DNA of 64,000 nucleotides from Farysia itapuensis (GCA_023212645.1 JALBYC010000002.1:1020305-1084304), one strand, 5' to 3'; numbered from the stretch's first letter, positions 8,408 through 18,604 are shown. The notes: generated from the sequence alone by a model not told the origin. Program-made: numbers and translations.

Positions 8408-11400
8408 ATGTCGATTCCGACGTTGGATGAGCAGTTCCTGCCCCGGCTCGTCTCGGTGTTCTATGCCGTGTTCCATCCCACCGAGGGGCCCAAAGTCATC
8501 TATCAAGTACCCGAGGGATCCATCACACAGGAAGAACAGCCACAGACGTCTGCCTCTGACCCTCGTGAGCCGGGACAAAGAGCAACACAGCATGGCGGTA
8601 TGCTCGGCGGCGATCCGCTCTTCAACTTTTCAGCGCTATCAGAGTATTTGATTCCCAAGGCACCTTTGTGTGGACGACTGGTCACGTCCATCGCTCGAGG
8701 CGCGGTGCGACGACATCGCCAGAGCCAAGCCAAGCGCACGAGCCCCACAGGGGATTCTGATGAGGCGAGGGAGGAAGAAGAGGACCTACCACTGCTGAAA
8801 ACGTACAAGATACTCGGCTTTCCGACCATCATCGAAGACGCTGCCCGCTATCAGCGCAACAACTTTATCTTTAATCTGTGCTTTGTCTTTGACGGGCATG
8901 CGGATGTGCGTGCCTACGAGCCCGTGGTACGCAAGTGTGGGCGTATGCTGCGAAGCCTGGAGGAATCCCAGTCCTTCCTGTCCAGCCCTCGTAGCTTGCC
9001 ACGCATGTATGCCATCATCGAACAGCTGTTTGAAGACCTCAATTCGTATTGCGAGAGCTTTGTCGCACTGCCCGAAGCTCCTCACACCTCGTACTTGCGG
9101 CCATCTTCCAAGCACAACACGCCCGAAATGCAGAAGCTCCTCTCTCCCATCATTGGGCCAGACGACTTCGTCTCTTTGGGCCACAGCTTTGCAACTCTGC
9201 GAGACGAGCATCACAAAAAACTCATCAATGAACATCTCAAGCTGACCCAGATACAGAACCGCCCTACTGGCGCCACGCAGATGTCCAACCCTTCTGACTC
9301 TGACAACTCAGAGTTCGGGGCGACTCCATCATCGTTGATGGCTCCTGGTACCGGGGATCGCTCTATGACTCGGAGCAACAGTGCCACGGGAGTCACTGTC
9401 ACTGTCTCTGATGCGCAACAATCCACAACAATCCCTGCAGTAATTCGACCTGGACTGCCTCGTTCCTCCACCGTAACGGCGGACAGCTCGCCTCTAGCAG
9501 AAAGTAGAGACACTGCTGTCGGCATCCTGAACTCCAAAGGTACTCATACTGTCAGTGCGGATTACGATGCCACCGACGCATTAGGCAACTTGCTGAACAA
9601 CAGGGAGTCCGTGGCGTTCGACAGCGTCAATAGCTATCATGGGACGCGCAAATCAAGTAGAGCGAGTTCGCGAGGACAGACAGAGCATGGGGACACGTCG
9701 CTAGAGCGATTGACGGAAAGCATTGTGTCGCTCCGCACGATCGACGCTGCCCTATCCAATTCGATCAACGCGCTTCGCAGCGACTCCATCGACGCAGTCA
9801 ATCGCGCATCCTTTGCAGAACGACGGGAGCCACCGCACGGACTCGGCCGTACAGTTCGGGATGCTATCAACCTCAAGTTGTTCCCCGTCTATTCCAATCC
9901 TCCCCCAGTGAACGACTGGGACGTGCCAGTGGCGCTACTCGATCTGAGCTCGCGGGTCGATGGAAATTGGGACCTGACGATGCGTCGAGTGCTCCCGTTC
10001 ATCGATGGAGTGACCCACGTCAAGCGCATTGCTCAGCTTGCCGACGCCGATCTAGGTCTGACACGCGCCTGTCTCGAACACTTGATCTACTACGGCTGTA
10101 TCATTGTCGTCGACGTGTTTCAGTACTTTAACATGTACACCGTGCGACCTGCTATTGCCAAGATGGCCGACGACGAAGCAATGGGCCGCGAGTGTGCCGC
10201 CTACGTGACACGCTCGGGCTATCCGATGCCCTCGTATCCCGAACTACTTCGTCTCTACTCCCTGCTACGGGCTGGCAAGACTCTTCATGATTGGATCGAG
10301 GACAACGAGGTAGACGCAAAGGGAATCGATGTGCGGCGCTTTGTTTCGTTTGGCGTCATTCAGGGATTCTTGCGCCGTGTGCACCGGTATCCGGTGTATC
10401 TAGACAGTGGGTCCTCGGAAGATGCCGATTCGTCCAAACTCGACAGCTCCATGCCTTCTACTGTGCGCAACTCACCAAGTCTCCATGCCAAGACAGATTA
10501 CGGCGGACGCATGCCAAAAAAGCAGCAGGAGCCAAGCCAGCGCAGAGACCAAAGCGGGAGTCGGGAACCGCGCGACCGACGGCCTCGGGAGCTGTCTGGA
10601 ATGAGTGGAGCTTACAGTGCCTTTCAGCGCGTTGCAAGGGATGGCAGCATCGACAGTCCTGGTGTAGGTCCACGCCCCAATCGTCGGACCGCGTCAGAAG
10701 CGAGACTCGGTGCAAGTGCTATACACAGCGGAAGCGGTGGAGTTGGTGGATCCTCGCAGATCACCGACTCGACTCAGGCTGGGGCCGGTACGAGCGGATT
10801 TGGAACTTCTCCCACTAAAAGACTGCCGCGACCACGTCAAAAGCAGTCCTATCGACATCCGACAGCCACCGCAAACGATGTTGCTTCGGTCGCATTCGAA
10901 GTGGGCGACACTGACAGTAGATGGAGCGGAAGTGGACCTACTCAAACTGGGACCACCGCTCGATCGCCTCGGAAACGCGCGACCGCAATAGGTCTTGGCA
11001 ACACGGCTAGTTCGAGCGGCTATGCGGCTATGCCAGCCGGAGTGCCTGGCGCCAGCGGAATTTCGCAGCGCTCCACGATGCTTGTTCCCCCAGGACTCAT
11101 CGAAATGCTGGACGGCACGCATCACGATGACGAGCTGTGTGTAACGTTCTCGCTCAGCTGGCCTGAGCTCGAAAAGCTGCTGGTCCACATCGGTACCGCT
11201 AAGGATGGGTCAGGAGGACGTTTAGCTCTCGGCTTGCACGGAGAGTCTGAAGAAGACGATCCGGCTTTCTCCCACAATCGCAGCGATTGGCGCCGCTGGA
11301 ACAGCGGCACTGGTCAATCAGTTGCAACAATGGGTGTGGGGACGACGGGTGCTAGCTCAGGCTGGAGTAAGTCCAGAATGTCTGGCTTCAGCGGAGTTGG

Positions 11401-11641
11401 TGGCAATGTAACCAGCCAGGGCCGCTCGGCAGGCCCATCATCAAGTCGAGCAGGTCTCCAGGGCGGCGACTCTAGTATCAACTTCAACGCGGCTGGCGCC
11501 AGTGGTTTCGGAATCGGGCTCGCATGGGGCGTGGATCCGGACGAGAGTGGCGTTGCTCCCGGCTGGTCTGGCTTCAGCGGACCGGATCGTCAGGCGATCG
11601 AAGCGGGAGACCTGGGCCGTATACGCATCTTGCTGCAGTAA
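8408..11641 (+). CDS. NPR2: NPR2, GATOR1/SEACIT subunit
   Basis: Subunit of the Npr2-Npr3-Iml1 complex, a GTPase-activating complex for Rag/Gtr that restrains TORC1 when nitrogen or amino acids are scarce, at the vacuole. The ATG at 8408 begins the conserved N-terminus; the frame is open upstream but from a TTG. A longin-type N-terminus (FHPTEGPKVIYQVPE, residues about 20-35) is followed by RNNFIFNLCFVFD, the winged-helix part (DLTMRRVLPFIDG... LIYYGC, about 520-580) and the CAAYVTRSG block (~597). At 1077 residues it is far longer than usual, through disordered insertions at about 270-490 and 665-900 and a Gly/Ser-rich stretch at 930-1065. A conserved-looking tail (SLSWPELEKLLVHIG, about 912-928) and the last residues GRIRILL appear to complete the fold. 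ATG15 follows on the same strand. Confidence 0.93.
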   Translation: MSIPTLDEQFLPRLVSVFYAVFHPTEGPKVIYQVPEGSITQEEQPQTSASDPREPGQRATQHGGMLGGDPLFNFSALSEYLIPKAPLCGRLVTSIARGAVRRHRQSQAKRTSPTGDSDEAREEEEDLPLLKTYKILGFPTIIEDAARYQRNNFIFNLCFVFDGHADVRAYEPVVRKCGRMLRSLEESQSFLSSPRSLPRMYAIIEQLFEDLNSYCESFVALPEAPHTSYLRPSSKHNTPEMQKLLSPIIGPDDFVSLGHSFATLRDEHHKKLINEHLKLTQIQNRPTGATQMSNPSDSDNSEFGATPSSLMAPGTGDRSMTRSNSATGVTVTVSDAQQSTTIPAVIRPGLPRSSTVTADSSPLAESRDTAVGILNSKGTHTVSADYDATDALGNLLNNRESVAFDSVNSYHGTRKSSRASSRGQTEHGDTSLERLTESIVSLRTIDAALSNSINALRSDSIDAVNRASFAERREPPHGLGRTVRDAINLKLFPVYSNPPPVNDWDVPVALLDLSSRVDGNWDLTMRRVLPFIDGVTHVKRIAQLADADLGLTRACLEHLIYYGCIIVVDVFQYFNMYTVRPAIAKMADDEAMGRECAAYVTRSGYPMPSYPELLRLYSLLRAGKTLHDWIEDNEVDAKGIDVRRFVSFGVIQGFLRRVHRYPVYLDSGSSEDADSSKLDSSMPSTVRNSPSLHAKTDYGGRMPKKQQEPSQRRDQSGSREPRDRRPRELSGMSGAYSAFQRVARDGSIDSPGVGPRPNRRTASEARLGASAIHSGSGGVGGSSQITDSTQAGAGTSGFGTSPTKRLPRPRQKQSYRHPTATANDVASVAFEVGDTDSRWSGSGPTQTGTTARSPRKRATAIGLGNTASSSGYAAMPAGVPGASGISQRSTMLVPPGLIEMLDGTHHDDELCVTFSLSWPELEKLLVHIGTAKDGSGGRLALGLHGESEEDDPAFSHNRSDWRRWNSGTGQSVATMGVGTTGASSGWSKSRMSGFSGVGGNVTSQGRSAGPSSSRAGLQGGDSSINFNAAGASGFGIGLAWGVDPDESGVAPGWSGFSGPDRQAIEAGDLGRIRILLQ

Positions 11642-11829
11642 ATTTCACACCCTAACAGGCTTCTGTGGCGAAAGTGTTGTTTTGTGGAGGAGTTGCCCGC
11701 ATGCGTGCTCTTGCGCGCGTATTTTCTGGGTAGGCTGAGTTGAGTGTACGTTATCATCAACGACCACCATCACTAACTACGGCTGTTAGCATGCACTTTC
11801 CCTGAGTGGCGCGCGTCGCTCGACTCACT

Positions 11830-13389
11830 ATGTTTGGGCGCACTTCCATACTGGCGCTCAGCGTCTGCGCTTGTTTGACACTGTTATTGGCAAGTGGCAC
11901 AGCTCTGGCGGGCCTCGTTCCAACTCCAGCGTCTTCCCCCTGGAACGCTGGCCCTTTCGGCCAGACGCAGTCACTCGCACTTTATCTTCAGAATCTTTTC
12001 AGTGGATTCATCCGACCGTATGCCGAACCAGTCGCCGCCCGTCCTGGCTTCACTGACTACAAGTCGTTTGGCTTAAGAGAGGCATATCATCAAGGCATGG
12101 GCGATGAGTCCTATGTCCGCGCCAAGACTACCTACGATTTCCGCATTTCATCCGACGACAAAAGTTCGACGTACATCCCACGCATCAAGACAAAGAGACA
12201 ACGTGTCACCAGGGCCAGGAATCCGAAGCAGTACCTCGAGGTGCGGGGCACGTCCTATGAGCAGGCCGTATGTGCCGCGTCGACAGAGCTGGATTGGGAA
12301 GATGTCGATCTGGAAGTTCCAGATGTGACTGATCGAACCACTGTGCTCGCATTTGCCAAAATGGCCGCTTCCGCCTACGACAATGACACTTCGCATTGGG
12401 ATGGCATCGGTGGCTTTGAACCTAGCAATCACTTTGGCTGGGAGGGCAACGGCATCCGCGGCCATATTTTCTCCACCCACGACAACGACACGATTGTTGT
12501 GGCGCTCAAGGGCACTTCCAACGCCTTCATGCCTGGCGGTGGCGAGACGGCACGACGAGACAAGATGAATGATAATCTGCTGTTTTCGTGCTGCTGCGCT
12601 CGCGTTTCATGGTCCTGGTCGACAGTATGCGATTGTTACCAAGGACACGGCAACAGCTGCGGACAGACATGTCTAGAGCGTGCTCTGGTGGAAAAATCGC
12701 TCTACTACCCAGCTCTAACGACGCTGTTCAACAACATCTCTTACACGTATCCAGATTCGCAAATCTGGATCACTGGCCACAGTCTGGGCGGGTCTTTGTC
12801 GGCGCTGTTGGGGATGACGTTCGGTGTTCCTACAGTCACGTTTCAGGCGCCTGGAGAGCGGATGGCTGCGATGCGACTGCATCTTCCCGTGCCCCCATCC
12901 AAGCATCCAGACGAAAGTCCTGTGGCGGCACTGCCCATTGTACATGTCTACAACAACGCCGACCCGATTGCCACGGGTCAGTGCACGGGCGCTGGCTCGT
13001 TTTGCTCCAACTTTGGGTACGCAATGGAATCCAAGTGCCATACGGGCAAGAGTATTGTTTACGACACAGTCGGACAGCTTGGATGGGCAAGCACGATCAA
13101 TGCACACCGCATCCAGTCACTCATCGACGACGTTTTGTCCGAAGACTGGAGCGAATTGGTGCGCAAGAAGAAGTCTAAGGGCAAAAAAGCAGTGGCCGCG
13201 GGTGAAGCGGCGCACACGCAGGGCTGGCACTGGCCCTGGCATCGTGGCGATGGCACTGACGACGACGACAGCGACCACGACACGGACGGCGATGTCGACC
13301 TCCCCGTCCCACGTCTGCGCTCAGAAGACCAGTGCAAAGACTGCACCGATTGGCACTATTCCGACGAAGACTCTTCTGCTCCCCCTTAA
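11830..13389 (+). CDS. ATG15: ATG15, autophagic-body phospholipase
   Basis: Class 3 lipase of the vacuole lumen that degrades autophagic bodies and multivesicular-body vesicles. 519 residues from the ATG at 11830; an upstream extension would need a GTG. It has one N-terminal signal-anchor (residues about 7-27), as expected for delivery through the MVB route. Catalytic triad: S318 in GHSLGGS, D378 in NNADPIATG, H426 in INAHRI. The flanking TFGVPTVTFQAPGE and GYAMESKCHTGK blocks are specific to Atg15 rather than general lipases. The C-terminus is acidic (DDDDSDHDTDGD, ~475-490) and ends in a short Cys/Asp-rich tail. It lies 188 bp after NPR2, a regulator of the same process. Confidence 0.95.
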   Translation: MFGRTSILALSVCACLTLLLASGTALAGLVPTPASSPWNAGPFGQTQSLALYLQNLFSGFIRPYAEPVAARPGFTDYKSFGLREAYHQGMGDESYVRAKTTYDFRISSDDKSSTYIPRIKTKRQRVTRARNPKQYLEVRGTSYEQAVCAASTELDWEDVDLEVPDVTDRTTVLAFAKMAASAYDNDTSHWDGIGGFEPSNHFGWEGNGIRGHIFSTHDNDTIVVALKGTSNAFMPGGGETARRDKMNDNLLFSCCCARVSWSWSTVCDCYQGHGNSCGQTCLERALVEKSLYYPALTTLFNNISYTYPDSQIWITGHSLGGSLSALLGMTFGVPTVTFQAPGERMAAMRLHLPVPPSKHPDESPVAALPIVHVYNNADPIATGQCTGAGSFCSNFGYAMESKCHTGKSIVYDTVGQLGWASTINAHRIQSLIDDVLSEDWSELVRKKKSKGKKAVAAGEAAHTQGWHWPWHRGDGTDDDDSDHDTDGDVDLPVPRLRSEDQCKDCTDWHYSDEDSSAPP

Positions 13390-13606
13390 CCCCTTAACCC
13401 CTTGAAAGGCTTGAATTGTAATATAACTGGTCTAACATCGTAGCTATTTTTGAAATGGCGGATATATGGCGGTGCACGCTGTGGGCCGAGCGCGGGGAGC
13501 GGGCGCGTCTGAATTTGGGTTTTTTTGGTGCGTATGTGTTGTAGTGCTGTACCACCATCCTCGACTCGGTCTCGCTTCATGTCTGGACCAGTCTAAAGTG
13601 TGCCGC

Positions 13607-15466
13607 ATGTCGTCCAGTCCATATCATCCGTCTGCACGGGCAGACCTTCGGCAATCGGACTCAAACCCCCTCGCAGGACCAGGGCAGTACAACGCGCGAC
13701 CCTACCCACCAATGGCCTCGTCTTCGCAGCAGCATATTGCACAGCAGCAACAACAGCCGCATCAGTATCCCGCGCGCTATCAGCAGTCTCAGTACGGCTC
13801 TGGCGCAAATGGCGTCTACTATGACCCGTATGCTAATCTGACTCCAGGTCAGGACCGTGCACATCCTGATTTGTCGACCGATTATCTTGTCTCGGACCCT
13901 CACGACGGCTATGCTAAAGAAGTACGTCAGTCCATGTCGGACGAGAATCTGATGCGGTCCACCGCAAATGGTGATGATTCCTACCAGCTTCAGAAACTGG
14001 GCCGTAACGATCGTGTGCAGGCCACCGACGGACTTTTGCCAGATACAGCGCCGGTGCTAGAGAATCTGAACGCCGAACAGCGCGAAATCATGAAGCAGTT
14101 CCCGCCCGATCTCGACGACGAGAACGGCGGCAAGAGTGGCGTGCAGGCCGTCAAGCATGCCATCAAGAACTGGCGCCATTGGTTCCGACTGCGGTATCTG
14201 CACTGGTGGGTCATGTTCATCGTCGTCATCGCCCTGGTGGCGCTCACGACCATTTACCACAAACAGATTGTCGACTGGCTCACGCCCATCTCGCAGAAGG
14301 TCACCACCGTTGCCTGGGGCTGGATCATCCCGGTCGCCATCCTGTTCACCATCTCGTTCCCCCCGCTGTTTGGTCACGAGATTGTCCTCATCCTCGTCGG
14401 TCTAGTGTACGGCATTTGGATCGGCTTTGGTATTGCTGCCCTCGGCACGCTCTTGGGCGAGATCGGCAATTTTTACGCTTTCAAGTACTGTTTGCGTTCC
14501 ACGGCTGCCAACTACGAGCGCAAAAACGTTCACTACGCCTGCATGGCCGAGATGGTCCGCGAAGGCGGGTTCTGGGTCATGTTCCTAGCCCGACTATCGG
14601 CCATTCCTGGCCACTTTACCACAGCTGTATTCGCCACCGTCGGCATGAACATCTTTATCTTTACTCTGGCCGCGATTCTGGCGCTGCCCAAACAGCTGTT
14701 GATTGTCTATCTCGGTGTGGCGATCAAGAATTCGGGCAATGGACAGGAAGATACCAAGAGCAAGATCATCAAGTACGTCGTGCTCGCCATTTCCTTTATC
14801 ATCACTGTCTGGACGGCATATTGGCTGTATCAGCGAATGGAAAAAGTGCGGCCTGGGGTGTCGGCCAAGCTGCGTCAACGGCGGTACGAGCTGCTTTTGC
14901 AGGCACGCACGCCGGGCACGGAAGGATTTGGCGCCACGGGACCGCGGTATACGTCTGCGCAGTATCCGCCCTATTCGGCAGGCGCGAGAGGAGGATATGC
15001 GCCACCACCAGCGCCGCCGCCCGGCGGGTTTGAGTACCCGCCGCATCCGCCGTCAGACGGTCGACCGTTTGGGGTGGATCAGATGTACAATGGCCATCCG
15101 GCCGGAGTGTCGAGTGAGTCGTACGACCCACCGCCACCGATGCATCTTCCCGCGGGACGGCAACCTGTTGCTCGTCGCGAGACACACGACCCGGCTGGTC
15201 AAGATACCCACACTGCTGCTGCTGCTGCGCCCACCAACGCCGGTCGACCACCACCCCTGCGCCAATTCCACAGACCACTCCGTACCAATTCCGCTTCTCC
15301 CACCAAGTCGCCTTTTGAAGATCCGCTGGACACTTCCACCGACGGATTTCCGCTCGCGTCGGATCTGTCGCACCAGCAGCCACATCACATACCTCTGACG
15401 CACGATGGCGCGTCAGAACGTGGCTACGCACCCTCGTATCACTCCACCCCACCGGCTTACAACTAA
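13607..15466 (+). CDS. TVP38: TVP38/TMEM64 family (VTT domain) membrane protein
   Basis: 619-residue multi-pass Golgi/endomembrane protein of the DedA/VTT superfamily, whose members include lipid scramblases. The ATG at 13607 is chosen because an earlier in-frame ATG (13466) lies only 77 bp after the ATG15 stop and adds an unlikely N-terminus. The Gln/Pro-rich cytosolic N-tail (about 1-195) precedes a membrane helix (WWVMFIVVIALVAL, ~200-220). The VTT core lies at about 235-370, with FPPLFGHEIVLILVG, GTLLGEIGNF, and FLARLSAIPGHFTTAVFATVG. A last helix lies at ~387-408. The C-tail (410-619) is Pro/Tyr-rich and disordered, ending HSTPPAYN. Function beyond family membership is unknown. Confidence 0.9.
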   Translation: MSSSPYHPSARADLRQSDSNPLAGPGQYNARPYPPMASSSQQHIAQQQQQPHQYPARYQQSQYGSGANGVYYDPYANLTPGQDRAHPDLSTDYLVSDPHDGYAKEVRQSMSDENLMRSTANGDDSYQLQKLGRNDRVQATDGLLPDTAPVLENLNAEQREIMKQFPPDLDDENGGKSGVQAVKHAIKNWRHWFRLRYLHWWVMFIVVIALVALTTIYHKQIVDWLTPISQKVTTVAWGWIIPVAILFTISFPPLFGHEIVLILVGLVYGIWIGFGIAALGTLLGEIGNFYAFKYCLRSTAANYERKNVHYACMAEMVREGGFWVMFLARLSAIPGHFTTAVFATVGMNIFIFTLAAILALPKQLLIVYLGVAIKNSGNGQEDTKSKIIKYVVLAISFIITVWTAYWLYQRMEKVRPGVSAKLRQRRYELLLQARTPGTEGFGATGPRYTSAQYPPYSAGARGGYAPPPAPPPGGFEYPPHPPSDGRPFGVDQMYNGHPAGVSSESYDPPPPMHLPAGRQPVARRETHDPAGQDTHTAAAAAPTNAGRPPPLRQFHRPLRTNSASPTKSPFEDPLDTSTDGFPLASDLSHQQPHHIPLTHDGASERGYAPSYHSTPPAYN

Positions 15467-15649
15467 AACCCACCCTTCCTCTGCTCCCGCTCCCGCTTGT
15501 TCTTTTCTTCCCCCCGGGCACAGTCTTCCACGCTCCAGGACGATTTTTTAAGCGATACCACAGTGTGTGTGTCTTCAATCTTGGTGTGCATGCGCAGGTT
15601 GGCTCAGCTGTGACTTTGCGGGGCGTGAAAGCGAGGGGGGGGGGGGGAT

Positions 15650-16426
15650 TTAGGCGAGAAGCATGTTGGTGGGGACACTTGGTGCGTCGAGTAAAGAAGC
15701 GCTCTCGTGTGGTGGATCGTCCTGAACCACTAGGAAGCGGATGATTTCAAACGCGGAGCTCTTCTCCGCGCGGATCGAGGTGAAGTACACTGTGGCTGTG
15801 CGTGGCGGCGACGGCGGCGTGGTGTTGGTATGCGGGGAAGGGAGGGTGGTGATTTTGAAGGAGAGATCGATTCGACCTTTCATCATGCCTACTGTGCCGC
15901 GCACGTAGGGAGCTCCGCCCAGCCACCACTCGTGTTTCAGCACGATCGGACTCTGTGACGATGACGTTGGCGCTTTCACACCGGTGGTACTACTACCAGC
16001 AGCAGTGGTCGTGGTGGTGGTGCCGGGTGGGGGGGCGAACATGAGGGCGTGCACGCGCGGAGATGTCTTGACCTGAATCACGACGTCTTTAAAGATACTG
16101 CTCGCCGTGCGCTCCTGATTGGTGCTGACCAGTGTGAATCCAGTCCAGCTGACGACGGCAAATACAACGGTGAAGAGGACGAGCGGGTATGGATTGGGAG
16201 CATTCGGTAACGCTCTCCTTTTGCTCGTCCCCGCAGCAGCAGAAGCGTGCATCGGCGCAGTACTGTTCAATCCTCGTACTGCCCTTCCATAAGATTGCGC
16301 AGGTACAATGCTCGATCCGTAGGTGCGCAAGAGCGGCATCCCCCTCGTCGACCCTACTCTCCCCATTAACCCTCCTCGTGCACCCGCACTGTTGCGCAAA
16401 ATCACCGCGGCAGCACAGTTCGACAT
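15650..16426 (-). CDS. COA1: COA1-like cytochrome c oxidase assembly protein
   Basis: 258 residues from the ATG at 16426 (the longer frame starts at GTG). The N-terminus (MSNCAAAVILRNSAGARGG...) is rich in Arg, Ser and Ala with no acidic residues, as in a mitochondrial presequence. A single membrane helix (YPLVLFTVVFAVVSWTGFTLV) lies near residues 101-121. An intermembrane-space domain follows, with KHEWWLGGAPYVRGTVGMMKGR, a low-complexity Thr/Ser loop, and VYFTSIRAEKSSAFEIIRF. That order matches the Coa1 family, which helps mature Cox1 in the inner membrane. The identification rests on pattern rather than a strong signature. A 13-bp poly(C) run in sense orientation follows three bases after the stop. 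Confidence 0.75.
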   Translation of the reverse strand: MSNCAAAVILRNSAGARGGLMGRVGSTRGMPLLRTYGSSIVPAQSYGRAVRGLNSTAPMHASAAAGTSKRRALPNAPNPYPLVLFTVVFAVVSWTGFTLVSTNQERTASSIFKDVVIQVKTSPRVHALMFAPPPGTTTTTTAAGSSTTGVKAPTSSSQSPIVLKHEWWLGGAPYVRGTVGMMKGRIDLSFKITTLPSPHTNTTPPSPPRTATVYFTSIRAEKSSAFEIIRFLVVQDDPPHESASLLDAPSVPTNMLLA

Positions 16427-16748
16427 GCTGCTTGCTGCTGCTCTCTTGGTAGACTTGTGTAACTCTGACCAAAATCCACTTTTTTTTCCCACAAAAGTAA
16501 AAATCGCACGTAAGCCATGTCAGATCGCAAATTCATCCACATGGGCACCCGGGCACACGGCCACTCGGACACGCGGCTACGTATAAGGCCACAAACTCAC
16601 TGACAAAAAGATGGTGTGAAATTGCGAACAAATCTGGAGTCAAATGAGATGGGTGCTCTAAAGAGGAAAAAGTGTGAGTGTGCGCTGAGGTATGACTGGT
16701 GACGAGAGAGGGTAGTGGGTGGATGGGTGGGGGAAAGAAAGGGGTGCT
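16427..16748. promoter_or_regulatory. Intergenic: COA1 promoter and casein kinase 3' end
   Basis: 322 bp between two minus-strand genes. It contains a T-run near 16480-16490 and A-rich stretches near 16495 and 16665. Nothing else was recognised. Confidence 0.5.
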
Positions 16749-18239
16749 TTAGGCGCAGCGACAGGTGAGGATGCTGACGAGTTTTTGGCCAAAGGACGGG
16801 CGTTCGGCTGGGTGTTGATCGCCGTTGAGCATGCCACCACCACCGACGCCGCCGCCGTTATTGTTACCACCTCCAGAGATGGGAGCGCGTGGGTCGGGTC
16901 TTCTGCTCTCGATACCTGCGCCGGCGGTGGTGCCTCCCGTCGGCGTTTGGTAGCCGACATGGCTGTGTTCCCTTGTTCCATTGTTGGGCGTGGGTAGACC
17001 AGCAACAGTAGCGTCGTGCACGGCCATGTTGGATGCATGCCCTACACCCCCGTATCCCGATCCATTTTGTGGGTAATCTCCGTGGCTGGCGCGTAACGCT
17101 GCTGCCTGGCTACGGTCGCTTTGCAAGTGTGGCGCGCCCAAGCCCGATTTTCGCGCGCCTTTGGAGCCAGTATTCGCTGCTTGTGCTGCTGCTGAAGGCT
17201 GTGTCGGCATTTGGTGTCCCCCGGCAGCTGCAGCAGACGCTCGTGTTTCGCGATGGCGCTCACGTTCGCGATCATCGCGTCGGTCTCGACTGGTACCTGC
17301 CTCCCATCCCTTGCCGTTATTGAGCAGCATCCAGTCGAATACGCCATCCTCCTGCTCACCTGAGCTCTTGAGCACCTTGGTAAACAGTTCGCGTAAGAAG
17401 TCGTAATCTGGTGTCTCTTCGAAACCAAGCTTGCGGACGTAGTTGAGATAGATGCCAAACTCTTCTGGAAAGCCTTCGCAAAGTTCTTTGATGGGTGTGC
17501 TCTGTTTCTTTTCGCCAATCTTTTCGTACTTTTGCTTGTTGGTTGCGGCCTTGAGACCTTGCCATGGCAAACCACCGCGGAGAAAGTACATAAAGACGTG
17601 GCCGAGCGCTTCGAGATCGTCTCGACGCGATTGTTCACGACCGAGATGGGTGTTGATGGACATGTATCGGGCCGTGCCGCTGAGTGACTTGCGTTCGCGG
17701 TACGGGATATGAGCCTTGCTCTTGGGATCGCGGTACTGTTTCGCCATGCCAAAGTCGACAACACAGACTGTGTTGGCACCCTTGGTCATGGGTCGACCAA
17801 TGAGGAAGTTATCCGGCTTGATATCGCGGTAGATGAGGTTCTTTTCGTGGATCGTCTGCACACGTGTGATCATCTGCTTGGCCGTCATCACAACGGTCTT
17901 TATGGAAAACTTGCGCCCGCACATGTCAAAGAGATCTTCGAGCGACGGACCCAGCAGGTCGATGACGAGAATGTTGTGCAGACCTTCTTGTCCAAAGTAG
18001 TAAACTTGCGGAACGCCATGCGAGCCTGCCAGGATCTTGTAGGTGCGATATTCATCGCGCAGTTGCGGTGCATCGCTCTTGCGCGGCTCAAACTTGATGG
18101 CGACCGTCTGTGAATTGAGAAGATTGGTGCCTTCAAAAATAACACCAAACGAGCCCTCTCCAATCTTTTTACCAACGCGGTAGTGTACGCCGACGACATT
18201 CGAGCCAGAATTGGCATGAGAACTGTACGCAGACGACAT
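16749..18239 (-). CDS. Casein kinase 1, plasma-membrane YCK type
   Basis: 496-residue Ser/Thr kinase. Start at 18239 (MSSAYSSH). Kinase domain about 20-310: glycine loop GEGSFG (27-32), K49, IYRDIKPDN with D139, DFG with D162, and the CK1-specific [11 protein letters not shown] segment. The [20 protein letters not shown] and [12 protein letters not shown] wording is that of Yck1/2 and S. pombe Cki1, not Hrr25. The C-tail holds an Arg/Glu-rich coil, Gly/Asn-rich linkers, and ends [11 protein letters not shown]. The two terminal cysteines are good palmitoylation candidates, which anchor Yck proteins at the plasma membrane, although yeast uses CC. Likely roles are nutrient sensing, endocytosis and morphogenesis. 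A 12-bp poly(C) sits 3 bases upstream of the start codon on the sense strand. Confidence 0.94.
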   Translation of the reverse strand: MSSAYSSHANSGSNVVGVHYRVGKKIGEGSFGVIFEGTNLLNSQTVAIKFEPRKSDAPQLRDEYRTYKILAGSHGVPQVYYFGQEGLHNILVIDLLGPSLEDLFDMCGRKFSIKTVVMTAKQMITRVQTIHEKNLIYRDIKPDNFLIGRPMTKGANTVCVVDFGMAKQYRDPKSKAHIPYRERKSLSGTARYMSINTHLGREQSRRDDLEALGHVFMYFLRGGLPWQGLKAATNKQKYEKIGEKKQSTPIKELCEGFPEEFGIYLNYVRKLGFEETPDYDFLRELFTKVLKSSGEQEDGVFDWMLLNNGKGWEAGTSRDRRDDRERERHRETRASAAAAGGHQMPTQPSAAAQAANTGSKGARKSGLGAPHLQSDRSQAAALRASHGDYPQNGSGYGGVGHASNMAVHDATVAGLPTPNNGTREHSHVGYQTPTGGTTAGAGIESRRPDPRAPISGGGNNNGGGVGGGGMLNGDQHPAERPSFGQKLVSILTCRCA

Positions 18240-18604
18240 GGTGGGGGGGGGGGGAGGTAAAAGGGCAAAGGGCCTTCTGAAGACGGAGTGGGGCAAGAAG
18301 GCAATGCAAGAGGAAGAGAGGGGAGGAGAGCGAGGAGAATAATGTGCAAGCGTGTTCGTTTCTGCCTCACCCTTCCTGTGCTTTCAGCTAGCTAGCTTTA
18401 CAGGGGAACATCCATCTCGATTCATCTCGCTCGTTTGAATTCGCGGTTGATTCACTATTTTCGTATTCGCTTTTAGCCTGCCTTGTTAAATTCGCCTATT
18501 CAAATAAAAACATCGCATGCGTACACGAACTCACTCTTAGAAGTGCGATTTCGTGCGGAAATTAAAAACACACCGTCCCCACACGTCAACTCGGATCTGA
18601 CAAG
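18240..18604. promoter_or_regulatory. Casein kinase 5' region and POL5 3' end
   Basis: 365 bp. On the kinase sense strand the leader is pyrimidine-rich and ends in a C homopolymer right before the ATG. The remainder is AT-richer (18420-18560) with no gene. Confidence 0.5.

Noticed and set aside
11806..11829. Eight extra codons before ATG15
   Set aside because: Start would be GTG; the ATG at 11830 gives the expected signal-anchor.
13466..13606. 47-codon N-terminal extension of the TVP38-type protein
   Set aside because: The ATG lies 77 bp after the ATG15 stop, leaving no room for a promoter and leader; the extension is unlike family N-termini.
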